A stretch of DNA of 14,218 nucleotides from contig CAYHRT010000094.1 in assembly GCA_964359085.1 (NCBI GenBank), forward strand, positions 1 to 14,218, in the 5' to 3' direction. Made by a program: the position numbers and the translations under genes. Below the pieces are notes generated by a model. It did not search any database and was not told where the DNA came from. It saw nothing but the letters and a program-made list of their open reading frames with translations. The DNA is from GWA2-49-15 sp964359085 (GTDB lineage Bacteria; Bdellovibrionota; Bacteriovoracia; Bacteriovoracales; Bacteriovoracaceae). Positions 6,350-14,218 of this stretch are shown here, piece by piece (the first letter of the stretch is position 1; every line of letters begins with the position of its first letter).

Positions 6350-7068
6350 GTTTGGAAATCGACGAAGCGGAATTTGAAGATGAGTTGGAGGCAGAAGACG
6401 ACCAATCTCAAGAAAGCAGCGGCAATTGGTTGGTCAGCTACTCGGATATGGTGACACTTCTTTTGTGCTTTTTTATTTTATTTTTCAATGTCCACTCTGG
6501 CATCGTCAAAGTCCAGGCAAAGACAATTCCTGTCAATGAAAAAAAACAACAAGGCAATCAGTCACTCGGGCCACAACTTAACACCATCACTATGCAAGAA
6601 ATAGGGGAAAAATTTAAAGACCTGCTGGATGTCCACACCAATATTTCCACCTTACCAAATGTGACAACAGTGAAATACTCCGACTATTTTCTTATCCTCT
6701 TACAAGATGTCAGTTTTTTTGCAATAGGGTCTTACCAGTTAACTAAGTATGGCGAAAGTACGATTGATCAAATCCTACAGCGACTTCAGCCGCACGCACA
6801 GAAGATTTACGTTGAAATCCAAGGGCACGCGGACAAAACCCCCGTGGCAAGGAATAAGCATTTGAAGTATAAGGACAACCTTGAGCTGAGCACTCTTCGT
6901 GCCCTGACAGTGTATAGCAGATTTGCCAGGGCGGGATTTCTTCAGGAAACATTATCCATAAGCGGTTACGGAAGTCATCGACCGGTGAAAATTATGGGAA
7001 TACCTGATTCCCTACCGGAAGTATTAGAAAAAAATAGAAGAATTTCACTCAGAGTAGAGGCGAGATGA
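6346..7068 (+). CDS. motB: MotB-family stator subunit with OmpA-like domain
   Basis: A 240-residue partner of the preceding MotA. A very acidic cytoplasmic tail (residues 4-24, almost all E/D/Q/S) is followed by the MotB helix NWLVSYSDMVTLLLCFFILF at 27-46. This carries the ion-binding aspartate D34, so the channel should be active. A linker of about 60 residues leads to a C-terminal OmpA-like peptidoglycan-binding domain at about 110-240. Its marks are GHAD at 160-163, NLELSTLRA at 178-186, SGYGSHRP at 206-213 and KNRR at 229-232. The domain anchors the stator to the cell wall. Proton or sodium specificity cannot be decided. The start overlaps the motA stop and the stop overlaps the next start, both as ATGA, so all three proteins are probably made in coupled amounts. 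The E/D-rich tail is unusual; MotB tails are commonly basic. Confidence 0.93.
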   Translation: MSLEIDEAEFEDELEAEDDQSQESSGNWLVSYSDMVTLLLCFFILFFNVHSGIVKVQAKTIPVNEKKQQGNQSLGPQLNTITMQEIGEKFKDLLDVHTNISTLPNVTTVKYSDYFLILLQDVSFFAIGSYQLTKYGESTIDQILQRLQPHAQKIYVEIQGHADKTPVARNKHLKYKDNLELSTLRALTVYSRFARAGFLQETLSISGYGSHRPVKIMGIPDSLPEVLEKNRRISLRVEAR

Positions 7069-8864
7069 AAACGAGTCTAGTCACATTTTTTACACTCTTG
7101 GTCGCGATGATGAGCACAACGGCATTTGGCAAATCCATCTTTGATCGTCAAATTGACGCTTCTGTCTACCATGTCCAAACAGAACTGGCCGTGACTGTTG
7201 AGAACAAACTCAACAAACTTTTAGGTGAAGATGGTTTCTGGATCAGCGTCAAAGTTTCCATAGACAAACAGCAATTGAAAAAAGATTTCTCAACTACGGA
7301 CTCGGACACAGACCAGACTGAAAGTGAAGGTGAAAAATTACTTCCTGGTATTGCCATCTCTGATTATCTTTTCAAGACAAATATCGGGGAGAATCAGACC
7401 GTAGAAAAAAAACAGGTCTTTAAGGAACTTGTGCTGTCTTATGTCACCCTTATCGAAGTGGAAATTCGTACTGATAATAACCTGACGGGTGAAGAATCAA
7501 CTCTCCTAGAGCATATGATTACTGACCACCTTCGCGCCCTGAGCGTTCCTATTCGAACCAAGTTTGTGCATACATCCATCCCCTCCTTTCGCCTCAAGCT
7601 CGACCAGAGTAAGGACAAGGAGAAGATACAAAATGGGCAAAGAGCGGAAGACAAAAAACAGTCGATGGACATAACGATCATAGCGATAGTATGCGTCGGG
7701 GTACTCGGTATTCTGCTGATGATCCTGGTGGGGTTAAAATTTGGCCGCTCTGTTATGCAAGTAGGTGCCGGTCTCAAACGGGCCTTGGAGATGCTTGCTA
7801 ATACAACGGGAGATAGTGCTATTTTACAAAGAACTTCAATGGATTTTAAAAATTTTGGCCCCCGCAAGGATTCTAGCAGCATGATCGCTGGTGGGACTAA
7901 TTTCTCTGATACGCCAGCACAGATGACCATAAAAAAAGTGCGGGCGCTGGTTGAAGATTTTTCGGAAATTTCCATGAACTATCTGGAAATTCTTTTAAAC
8001 GAAAGACAATTTGAGAAGATGCTGGTTCTTGTTGACATAATCGGGGTCAACAAATGTTATGAGCATATTAAGAAGTCAAATCCTGATCTCACCAAGGGAT
8101 TTTCAGAATTCCTCAGTCGGTCTGCCAATGATTTCCTTAACGATCATCAGAAATTCCTGCACACCGTGAATGAAATATATCTGACTCTTCTGCAAATTTC
8201 GCTCGACGAAAATAAACTTAAACTGAACGGACTGGATAAGATTGCAAAACTTGGCGAAGTTGACTTAACTAAATTTCTCGACGGATTGGGGCAGAAGGAA
8301 TTCCGCATGGCCTTGGGTCTGGCCAACCCTCAAACTGTTGCTTCATTGGTTTCATTCAAGAAAATTGAAATTTCAAGATTTAAGGGCCTGCCCAGGGAGG
8401 TGTCGGATCTAGGCACGGCCAAGGCACTCAAGCAGCAGTTGCAAAAGATGGATTTTCAAAGCAGAGAGACCATCAAACCTGGCCCTCTGGAAGAAATCGC
8501 TCAATATCTTCCTCAAGATACAGGGCAGGAAATTTCCAAGATTATCGGTTACCCACTATCCATAGGTGCTGAAGGTGCTGAGACAGTGGGGTTCGATAAT
8601 TTGGATTTCATTATTAATTGGATAAATCACCTTAACATTCAAGAGGCCGTGGCCTTGCTGGCAGCTTTAAACAAAGACCTCCGCCTCAAAGTGATTGAGA
8701 AAATGCCGGAGATCAAATCCCAAAGAATTCGATCCAAGCAGATGGTCCTCACTCCACTTGGATTAGAGTTGATCGCCCGTTTACGAAGTGCTCTTCATGA
8801 ACGGCCCAATGAACGGCCCACACCTCTACTACCTAAAAAAGAAATGCCAAAGAAAGTAGCTTAA
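7065..8864 (+). CDS. Membrane-anchored FliF-like/FliG-like fusion, rotor candidate
   Basis: A 599-residue protein co-translated with MotAB. Residues 1-22 form a signal peptide ending in AFG. Residues 36-170 form a periplasmic domain. Its pattern (VENKLNKLLGEDGFWISVKVSIDK, then an acidic D/S/T/E-rich loop at 74-90, then YVTLIEVEIRTDNNLTGEE) resembles the C-terminal ring-building part of FliF. Residues 202-226 are a single transmembrane helix. The cytoplasmic part is FliG-like. It has a helical region at 285-395, a middle domain at 400-465 with LDGLGQKEF and NPQTVASLV in place of the EHPQTIA motif, and a C-terminal domain at 506-575 (DNLDFIINWINHLNIQEAVA, then ALNKDLRLKVIEKMPEI). FliF's N-terminal ring domains and its own FliG-binding tail are absent; the two proteins appear replaced by one chain. 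It could be a compact MS-ring/C-ring substitute. Family assignment is by pattern only, with low identity. Confidence 0.72.
   Translation: MKTSLVTFFTLLVAMMSTTAFGKSIFDRQIDASVYHVQTELAVTVENKLNKLLGEDGFWISVKVSIDKQQLKKDFSTTDSDTDQTESEGEKLLPGIAISDYLFKTNIGENQTVEKKQVFKELVLSYVTLIEVEIRTDNNLTGEESTLLEHMITDHLRALSVPIRTKFVHTSIPSFRLKLDQSKDKEKIQNGQRAEDKKQSMDITIIAIVCVGVLGILLMILVGLKFGRSVMQVGAGLKRALEMLANTTGDSAILQRTSMDFKNFGPRKDSSSMIAGGTNFSDTPAQMTIKKVRALVEDFSEISMNYLEILLNERQFEKMLVLVDIIGVNKCYEHIKKSNPDLTKGFSEFLSRSANDFLNDHQKFLHTVNEIYLTLLQISLDENKLKLNGLDKIAKLGEVDLTKFLDGLGQKEFRMALGLANPQTVASLVSFKKIEISRFKGLPREVSDLGTAKALKQQLQKMDFQSRETIKPGPLEEIAQYLPQDTGQEISKIIGYPLSIGAEGAETVGFDNLDFIINWINHLNIQEAVALLAALNKDLRLKVIEKMPEIKSQRIRSKQMVLTPLGLELIARLRSALHERPNERPTPLLPKKEMPKKVA
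8797..8820 (+). repeat. 12-bp tandem repeat near the end of the rotor gene
   Basis: ATGAACGGCCCA occurs twice in a row. It keeps the frame and encodes the repeated segment ERPNERP in the C-terminal tail of the fusion protein. This is a likely slippage-prone spot that can vary tail length. Confidence 0.7.
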
Positions 8865-8880
8865 GACAGTAAGCTATAAA

Positions 8881-9471
8881 TTAAAATACGACACCAATTC
8901 CCAAAGAAGTTGTCAAGGCCTCAACTTGCTGGATGCGTGTAGAACCCAGCGAGTTGTTTAGAACTCCGTAGGTAATTTCGCCGTTAAAAAACCATTTGCG
9001 CCCACAATGCCAATCAACGCCTGCCGAATAGGCAAACCCGCTTAAATCCAAAGTACTTTGGTTATACTTGAATTGGCGATTTTGAAATTCCAATCCAGCG
9101 TAGTATGCCCAAACAGAATAGGAAAAAATGGAGGTCCCATGAGCATTCAAACTTGTTTCACTTCCCGGCCCCAAGGGATAGACTCTTGCGCCCAGATCAA
9201 TCCCATTAAAATTGGATCTCCCCGCCATGTTGACGGCCGAAGAATAGCCGCCAAAAAATGCAACACCTGTGATTGGAAAAAAAATGACCATCGGACGTAT
9301 ACCCAGTTCAGAGATCTGAGTATTACCCAGATTATAATTAGAGTAAGCGGCCTGCCCCATAAAATGCAACTTACTCGACTTAAAAAAATCAATAGCACAG
9401 AGGGAAGGTTGGCCAAAGAATAGAATTCCCCCAAGAAAAACGGCTTGACCGATATGACGATATTTTTTCAT
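8881..9471 (-). CDS. Small outer-membrane beta-barrel protein
   Basis: A 196-residue exported protein. It has a basic N-terminus (MKKYRH), a hydrophobic core and a probable signal-peptidase I site after SLCA (about residue 26). The Cys there is not in a lipobox. The mature part alternates polar and hydrophobic residues in short Gly/Asn-separated strands, with many aromatic residues (for example WAYYAGLEFQNRQFKY), and ends in the C-terminal Phe of outer-membrane barrels (LGIGVVF). The length suits an eight-stranded barrel. Its start overlaps the stop of the upstream lipoprotein gene by ATGA, so the two are translationally coupled and probably act together in the envelope. It converges on the MotAB/rotor operon with only 16 bp between stops. 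The specific function is unknown; an adhesin, porin-like or assembly role is possible. Confidence 0.75.
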   Translation of the reverse strand: MKKYRHIGQAVFLGGILFFGQPSLCAIDFFKSSKLHFMGQAAYSNYNLGNTQISELGIRPMVIFFPITGVAFFGGYSSAVNMAGRSNFNGIDLGARVYPLGPGSETSLNAHGTSIFSYSVWAYYAGLEFQNRQFKYNQSTLDLSGFAYSAGVDWHCGRKWFFNGEITYGVLNNSLGSTRIQQVEALTTSLGIGVVF

Positions 9472-10097
9472 TGAGTACTGCCAGGTTGTTGTTTTACCGT
9501 CAGCTTCTCAAGCAGTTTTCTCGTCTCAACATTATCGGGATTAAGCTCCAAAGATTTTCTATAACTAGAAATGGCATAATCCAACTCTTTACTCAGATAA
9601 TAAATAGTTCCCTTGATATCATAAAATATTGCGGCTTTTGGGTAGCGAGCAATGAGTTGCTCCGTCAAATCCAGCGCTTCCTTGAATTTTTTATTATTAA
9701 TGGCCATATTGATTCTCTGAATTGTTATTCCGATCCAGTCGGCCATATCTGATAAAAGCGTATTTTGTTTGTCTGTCCACTCTGCATTGACTTTTAACTT
9801 GGCATTAACCTCTATTTTTTGGTTTAAAGACTTCTCGACAAAAATGTGCTCAATCACATAACCGGAGTGATCTAAGCGAATTGACCAAATGTCATTTTCT
9901 GCAATTTCAGGAGGGATACCTTCCACCGCTGAGAGATTAATGGGAGTTACGCCAACTTGTTGATAGGTTGATGTGACAGGATTGTACATCGACACCATAG
10001 CAGCAGTGGGCACACTGGTAATTTTGATCGATGCTTGTTGACAACCCACCAGAAACAACAGGACATGTACATAGACTACGCTTAAAATGCTGCCCAT
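9468..10097 (-). CDS. Lipoprotein with PEGA-like domain and TPR region
   Basis: A 209-residue lipoprotein, counted from the ATG at 10097. The lipobox LVGC places the acylated Cys at residue 19. Residues 22-100 fit the PEGA pattern: SIKITSVPTAAMVSM, then GVTPINL, then WSIRLDHSGYVIE. Residues 125-200 form a TPR-type helical region, with KFKEALDLTEQLIARYPK and LDYAISSYRKSLELNPDN as two repeats. I chose 10097 because AGAGAGG lies 9 nt upstream. An ATG at 10103 and a TTG at 10106 are also in frame but are too close to it. The signal sequence has no Lys or Arg before its hydrophobic core, which is odd for a lipoprotein. It is first in an ATGA-overlapped pair with the beta-barrel gene and is probably a periplasm-facing scaffold for it. 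The family role is protein-protein contact; its partner is not known. Confidence 0.78.
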   Translation of the reverse strand: MGSILSVVYVHVLLFLVGCQQASIKITSVPTAAMVSMYNPVTSTYQQVGVTPINLSAVEGIPPEIAENDIWSIRLDHSGYVIEHIFVEKSLNQKIEVNAKLKVNAEWTDKQNTLLSDMADWIGITIQRINMAINNKKFKEALDLTEQLIARYPKAAIFYDIKGTIYYLSKELDYAISSYRKSLELNPDNVETRKLLEKLTVKQQPGSTQ

Positions 10098-10358
10098 AAA
10101 CATCAACCTCTCTCTTGAAAAAAACCATGACGAATATCAGCTTAAAAGCATTGCAACTCACACCTGCCAAAAGAATTACCTAAAATCCAGAATTCTACGG
10201 CCAAACTGACACTAACAAACACTAATGATACTAGCACAGCTTAGAGTGAATCGGTATCGGTAACATCTTGTTTTGAATGAGTTCACCCAATGAAAGTGCC
10301 CTCTGGCCTCACCTCATTCTTAATGATCGTAGCAAAAACTGCCGTAAAGTAAGCTTAT
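10098..10358. other. Intergenic region between divergent lipoprotein genes
   Basis: A 261-bp divergent spacer. It holds a short tandem TCGGTA-TCGGTA near 10250 and no persuasive promoter for either side. The best minus-strand candidate, TTGGCA with a 17-bp spacer, ends in the weak hexamer TTTTAA. No RNA gene or clear hairpin is seen. Confidence 0.4.
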
Positions 10359-13300
10359 ATGGGACTCAAAGATACCTCACATATAGGTATTGTCATAATT
10401 GTCATACTCGTCGGTCTGGTAGGCTGTGTAAGCAACGATCAGCTGAAAGAGATTGAAGCGACCTCTAGTATAGCTACCACGACAACACCGACGACGAAAA
10501 CAACAACGGTTAACATCCCAACCAGTGCTAACTATGTTGGCTGTCTATCCGGTCAAACCGTCAGCACTTCCAAGATTTACATTAAGTATGAATATCCCGC
10601 CGATGCCAGCAAAGTCGTCATTTTTCGCAATGGCGCGGAAGTTTATACTTCAAGCTTAAGCGCTTGGGATGATTTCGTAGATGCTGATCTGCTCGAAGGC
10701 CAAACTTATACTTACACCTGTGCGGCCTACTATGGCGCGGTTAGTGTGCTTGGTTCCAACACCCTAGAAGTCTCCACTTTTGCCACCAATCCCCCTACAT
10801 TTGCGGGCATTGATACCGTTACTGCGCTTAATGCCCATTCTGTGGTTGTTACATGGGACCCACCCACGGGAGGTGGTGCTCTCGGAAGATATAAAATTTT
10901 TGGAAATCCGGGGAGCACCTTGAATTGGAATGCTAGCGCAAGACAGAGTGTCGCTGCCACAAATGCCTCTGCAGTGATTACCGCCCTGGGAGACCAGCTC
11001 CCCTATATTTGGGGAGTCCGCGCCTGCACAGCTTCCGGTCTGTGCGATACCAATGTTGTCACCCGTACAATAACTATGCCTGATGATGGAGCACCGACCA
11101 CCACCGGAGCAACGAGCGCACAAGTCGTTAATGGACAGATCATCTTGACTGTGCCGTGGACAGAAGCGGCCGGGGCGGTGAAAAGGAGAAAAGTCTATCA
11201 GCGAACCGGGCCAGTCGGTGGTACTGACATCAACAACTACACCCTGGCCAAAACGGTTTTAATTGCCGATGCTGATTTAGGTAATCCGACCACCTCGATT
11301 ACCATAGAGAGTCCGACAGAAAATACCTCCTACCATTTTATCGTTAGGGATGAGGACCCTGCACTTCAGCTCAGCGCTAATACTGCAGTCGTCTCAATCA
11401 CCACGACAGATCTTAGTCCACCAATCTTTGCTGGCATCACCGGATTGGTTGTCGGAGCACCCACTAATACGGTTCTTCAGGCCACTTTTGTCGCCATTGC
11501 CGCCGAGCCAGGGGATGCATCTGGAGCCAGTGATTATCTTTTCTACACCACCACTGCCCAACTGCCTGCTGTGCCTGCCGATCCTTGTGTCAGTGGGGCC
11601 TTGCATTCAACCCTTTCGACCTCTTCCTATGCCGCCAATGATATAGTCAATTACAACTTGACCGGACTCTCGCCCAGAACCTCCTACCGGGTCTGTATCA
11701 AGGCCAGAGATTCTCACGGCAATATCTCTACGACCACCAGCTATCTAGGAGAAGTCACTCACGATATCACCGCGCCTAGTTTCGACGGATTACAGGGTCT
11801 AACCTATAATAGTGCTACTTCTCAGGCGCAGGTTGCCTGGAATGCCAGTAGCTCCGCCGACATTAAGGAGTATCGAGTCCGCATCTGGGAACAAGCTACC
11901 CCTGGCAGCGTTACTTCATTGATAAAATCACATTCCTCCTACCCAAGCGGTTTTAATCTGACCTCAAGTGAGTTTCCCATGAGCAGTGGAAATGTAGTTT
12001 TTGTGGTGGTCAATGCTTGTGATGATGCCAGTCCTAATTATGGAACCCAGAATTGCACCACCTTGGCAGATGGCACTGCCTTAAGTGTTACTATTCCCGA
12101 TATTGACCCGCCAGTAGGTTTTGGCGGCATCACCAATGCCACTCTTTGCACTCCCAATGCCAATGGTTGCGCCCGAGTGACCTGGAATGCTCCGGCAAGC
12201 TGGACTGATTACCGTGGTTTCAAGATATACAGCGTGGCCTCCGATAATACGTTGACTTGGAAAAAGGACTGTCTTTGCTCGGGGAATAATTGTCCCGATG
12301 CGATCACTGAATGTAATGTAACGGGTTTGGATGCCGGCCGGACTGTAGACTTTTACATTCGCGCTTTTGATGAGGCAGGAAACCTCAATGCCGCAGTAGA
12401 TCCTTACACCAATCGCAGATCAGTGCGCACGGGCGACATTAGTGCTCCCGCCTTCACCTCAAATCTGTCTGTAGTTTACCAAGGAGACCCGGCAGGCGCC
12501 TTAGTCAGTTGGGCATCCGCAACTGACAATCAATATGCTGTAGCAGGGAACACTATAACCTACACCGTGTATCGTAAAACTGGCGCGACGTTCAGTGGTG
12601 CGGCCATTTCGGCCGGAACGCCCGATGGCGGCTTATTGAACTCCACTCTAACCAATTCGTACCTCAACGTTGCGGCCGATCTTACCGTGGGTCTGACTTA
12701 CTACTTCACAGTCTGCGCGCAAGACGGAAACGTCCCCACTGCCAATAAAGTTTGCGATGGAAATATTAAATCCTTAACCGTTCCAGACACTTCACCACCA
12801 CCCGGTTTTAACGGCATCAAGACGGCCGAACTCTGTTCTCCCAATGCCGATGGCTGCGCCAAAATTACCTGGTACACCCCGGCAGATTGGACCGATTACC
12901 GAGGCTTCAAGGTTTACACGGTTGACGCTTCAGACAACTTGTCCGTGGTCAAAGATTGTGCTTGTTCTGGAAGCAGTTGTCCCGATTTGTTGGACACGTG
13001 TAATGTTACGGGACTGGATGTGGGACGAACCTTGAACTTTTATGTCCGGGCCTACGACGCTAACGGCAACATTACCGCCAGCACCAACCCCTACGCCAAT
13101 CGCAGAACCGTAAGAACGGGGGATGTCAGTGCTCCGACCACCATCTCAAATCTGATCGTATACAGTCAGTTAACAGACCCCAAGGGCGTTAAAGTCTTAT
13201 GGAGTCAGGCCTTCGACAATCAATATAACGGCGACGCGAATGTCATTTATTATAAACTGTATCGTAAAGAGGGGTCGAATTACTCCAACACACTTATTGC

Positions 13301-14218
13301 CACCATTGAAAGTGAAGGCACTCTAGTCACAACCTTGACTACCGGGCCATTTGAATACTTAGACCCTATCGCTGCCTTAAGTGGAGCAGAAGCCTTTTAC
13401 ACTGTGTGCGTTTGGGATTACACCACTCCAACACCTAACAAATATTGTGATGGCGACGTCCAGAGTCTTGTGCCGCCAGACCTTAATGCCCCGCCGGGTT
13501 TCAGTGGGATCTTCGATGCTCAATTATGCGCGACTAACGCCGATGGTTGTGCCAAAATTTCTTGGCTGGCGCCTGCTAGTTGGAGTGATTATCGAGGCTT
13601 TAAGGTCTATTCCGTCGCCAGCGATAATTCACTCACCTGGTTGCAGGACTGCCCATGTTCCGGCAGTGGTTGCCCTAATCAAATCACTTTTTGCAACGTG
13701 AGTATTCAGGATGCAGGCAGGACGATGAATTATTACGTTCGCGCCTACGACAGCGTTGGGAACCTGACAGCGGCCACTAACGCCTACGCTAATCGGAGGT
13801 CAAGGAGAACTGGAGATGCTTCATCGCCTACCTACACCAACTCTGGGATCGCCGCTACTTTCCAGGCGGGGGTTGGCAATAATCTGAGTTGGGTTGCCGC
13901 CACAGATAATCAGTATCCGAGCGAAGCGGGTAATATCATCACTTATAAAGTTTACCGAAAAAATACTTCAACCTTTAGCGCAACTAATGTCGCTACAATT
14001 GAAGCTGAAGGAACTCTTATCACCAGCACTACTTCACTTTCTTTTACCGATCCAATCAGTGGTTTAGGCGGAGGAAATGTTTACTACACCGTTTGCGCCT
14101 GGGACGCCAACACCACTCCTTCGATCAACAAAACCTGCGACGGCAGAATCGAGATGGAGCCGGTTCCCGATAGCGTGGCGCCTGTAATCGGCTCTCTTGC
14201 GGCCAGCGCTTCCTCGGT
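10359..14218 (+). CDS. Giant fibronectin type III lipoprotein, 3' end beyond the window
   Basis: An uninterrupted frame of at least 1286 codons that runs off the right edge. The ATG at 10359 is the first start after an in-frame TAA at 10350. No Shine-Dalgarno is evident. A lipoprotein signal ends at LVGC (Cys23). A Thr-rich linker at about residues 38-51 follows, then a chain of fibronectin-III-like modules. Each opens with a proline-rich join such as NPPTFAGI, APTTTGA, PPIFAGI, APSFDGL or PPVGFGGI and has VTW or ISW core strands. From residue 584 the protein repeats a 229-231-residue unit made of two modules. Module A has six conserved Cys (LC...GC, then DCxCSGxxCP...xC); module B has a Cys pair (VC...CDG). 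The role is presumably surface display or adhesion to a partner cell or matrix. It has no catalytic domain in the visible part. Confidence 0.88.
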   Translation, partial: MGLKDTSHIGIVIIVILVGLVGCVSNDQLKEIEATSSIATTTTPTTKTTTVNIPTSANYVGCLSGQTVSTSKIYIKYEYPADASKVVIFRNGAEVYTSSLSAWDDFVDADLLEGQTYTYTCAAYYGAVSVLGSNTLEVSTFATNPPTFAGIDTVTALNAHSVVVTWDPPTGGGALGRYKIFGNPGSTLNWNASARQSVAATNASAVITALGDQLPYIWGVRACTASGLCDTNVVTRTITMPDDGAPTTTGATSAQVVNGQIILTVPWTEAAGAVKRRKVYQRTGPVGGTDINNYTLAKTVLIADADLGNPTTSITIESPTENTSYHFIVRDEDPALQLSANTAVVSITTTDLSPPIFAGITGLVVGAPTNTVLQATFVAIAAEPGDASGASDYLFYTTTAQLPAVPADPCVSGALHSTLSTSSYAANDIVNYNLTGLSPRTSYRVCIKARDSHGNISTTTSYLGEVTHDITAPSFDGLQGLTYNSATSQAQVAWNASSSADIKEYRVRIWEQATPGSVTSLIKSHSSYPSGFNLTSSEFPMSSGNVVFVVVNACDDASPNYGTQNCTTLADGTALSVTIPDIDPPVGFGGITNATLCTPNANGCARVTWNAPASWTDYRGFKIYSVASDNTLTWKKDCLCSGNNCPDAITECNVTGLDAGRTVDFYIRAFDEAGNLNAAVDPYTNRRSVRTGDISAPAFTSNLSVVYQGDPAGALVSWASATDNQYAVAGNTITYTVYRKTGATFSGAAISAGTPDGGLLNSTLTNSYLNVAADLTVGLTYYFTVCAQDGNVPTANKVCDGNIKSLTVPDTSPPPGFNGIKTAELCSPNADGCAKITWYTPADWTDYRGFKVYTVDASDNLSVVKDCACSGSSCPDLLDTCNVTGLDVGRTLNFYVRAYDANGNITASTNPYANRRTVRTGDVSAPTTISNLIVYSQLTDPKGVKVLWSQAFDNQYNGDANVIYYKLYRKEGSNYSNTLIATIESEGTLVTTLTTGPFEYLDPIAALSGAEAFYTVCVWDYTTPTPNKYCDGDVQSLVPPDLNAPPGFSGIFDAQLCATNADGCAKISWLAPASWSDYRGFKVYSVASDNSLTWLQDCPCSGSGCPNQITFCNVSIQDAGRTMNYYVRAYDSVGNLTAATNAYANRRSRRTGDASSPTYTNSGIAATFQAGVGNNLSWVAATDNQYPSEAGNIITYKVYRKNTSTFSATNVATIEAEGTLITSTTSLSFTDPISGLGGGNVYYTVCAWDANTTPSINKTCDGRIEMEPVPDSVAPVIGSLAASASS
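12108..14177 (+). repeat. Three tandem ~230-residue cysteine-rich FN3 double units
   Basis: Protein-level repeats inside the giant lipoprotein. The units run 12108-12794, 12795-13487 and 13488-14177 (about 687, 693 and 690 bp); a fourth seems to open at 14178. Shared marks are PGF.GI, NA.GCA, the DYRGFK(V/I)Y strand, the CSG..CP cluster, NRR..R.GD and ATDNQY/AFDNQY. The DNA has diverged more than the protein, which points to old duplication under selection. Confidence 0.85.

Noticed and set aside
8857..8876. TAGCTT...AAGCTA hairpin between convergent stops, as a terminator
   Set aside because: The arms are 6 bp and AT-rich, and no T-run follows on either strand.
10730..11123. Minus-strand open frames inside the FN3 gene
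   Set aside because: They are shadows of a long plus-strand frame with clear FN3 pattern; their own products show no recognisable features.

Overview
The window looks like part of a Gram-negative chromosome from a predatory-type or delta-like lineage; Bdellovibrionota is my best guess. The guess rests on a MotA/MotB stator pair, several lipoprotein or outer-membrane proteins, and a very long fibronectin-III lipoprotein. No rRNA, tRNA, CRISPR, transposase or integrase is visible, so the taxonomy is inference from gene style only.

Layout: (1) 3-1103, the 3' part of a GT4 glycosyltransferase that runs in from the left edge. (2) 1104-2722, an AT-rich insert-like block with two minus-strand genes for exported proteins of unknown function. 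It is bracketed by a perfect 62-bp direct repeat that duplicates the 3' end of the glycosyltransferase gene (1044-1105 and 2723-2784). (3) 2888-5302, two paralogous AAA/DUF4143 ATPases in convergent orientation. Each has a -10-like hexamer 6-8 nt before its ATG and no well-spaced Shine-Dalgarno, so leaderless transcripts are possible. (4) 5416-8864, a three-gene operon in which each junction is a 4-nt ATGA overlap: motA, motB and a third gene. The third protein has a signal peptide, a FliF-RBM3-like periplasmic domain, one transmembrane helix and a FliG-like cytoplasmic region. A sigma28 (FliA)-like promoter lies upstream. (5) 8881-10097, a minus-strand pair overlapping by ATGA: a lipoprotein with a PEGA-like domain and a TPR region, then a small outer-membrane beta-barrel. 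(6) 10359 to the right edge, an uninterrupted reading frame of at least 1286 codons for a lipoprotein built from fibronectin-III modules. From 12108 it settles into tandem cysteine-rich units of about 230 residues.

The best candidate for something new is region 4. It contains a proton- or sodium-driven stator (MotAB) co-translated with a natural membrane-anchored rotor candidate that joins the C-terminal part of FliF to a FliG-like domain. No other flagellar gene is visible here. This could be a minimal MotAB-driven rotary or force-generating machine, or an accessory rotor for the normal flagellum. The sigma28-like promoter favours co-expression with flagella. The FliG-type torque-helix charges appear not to be conserved, which would suggest a rewired stator-rotor interface.
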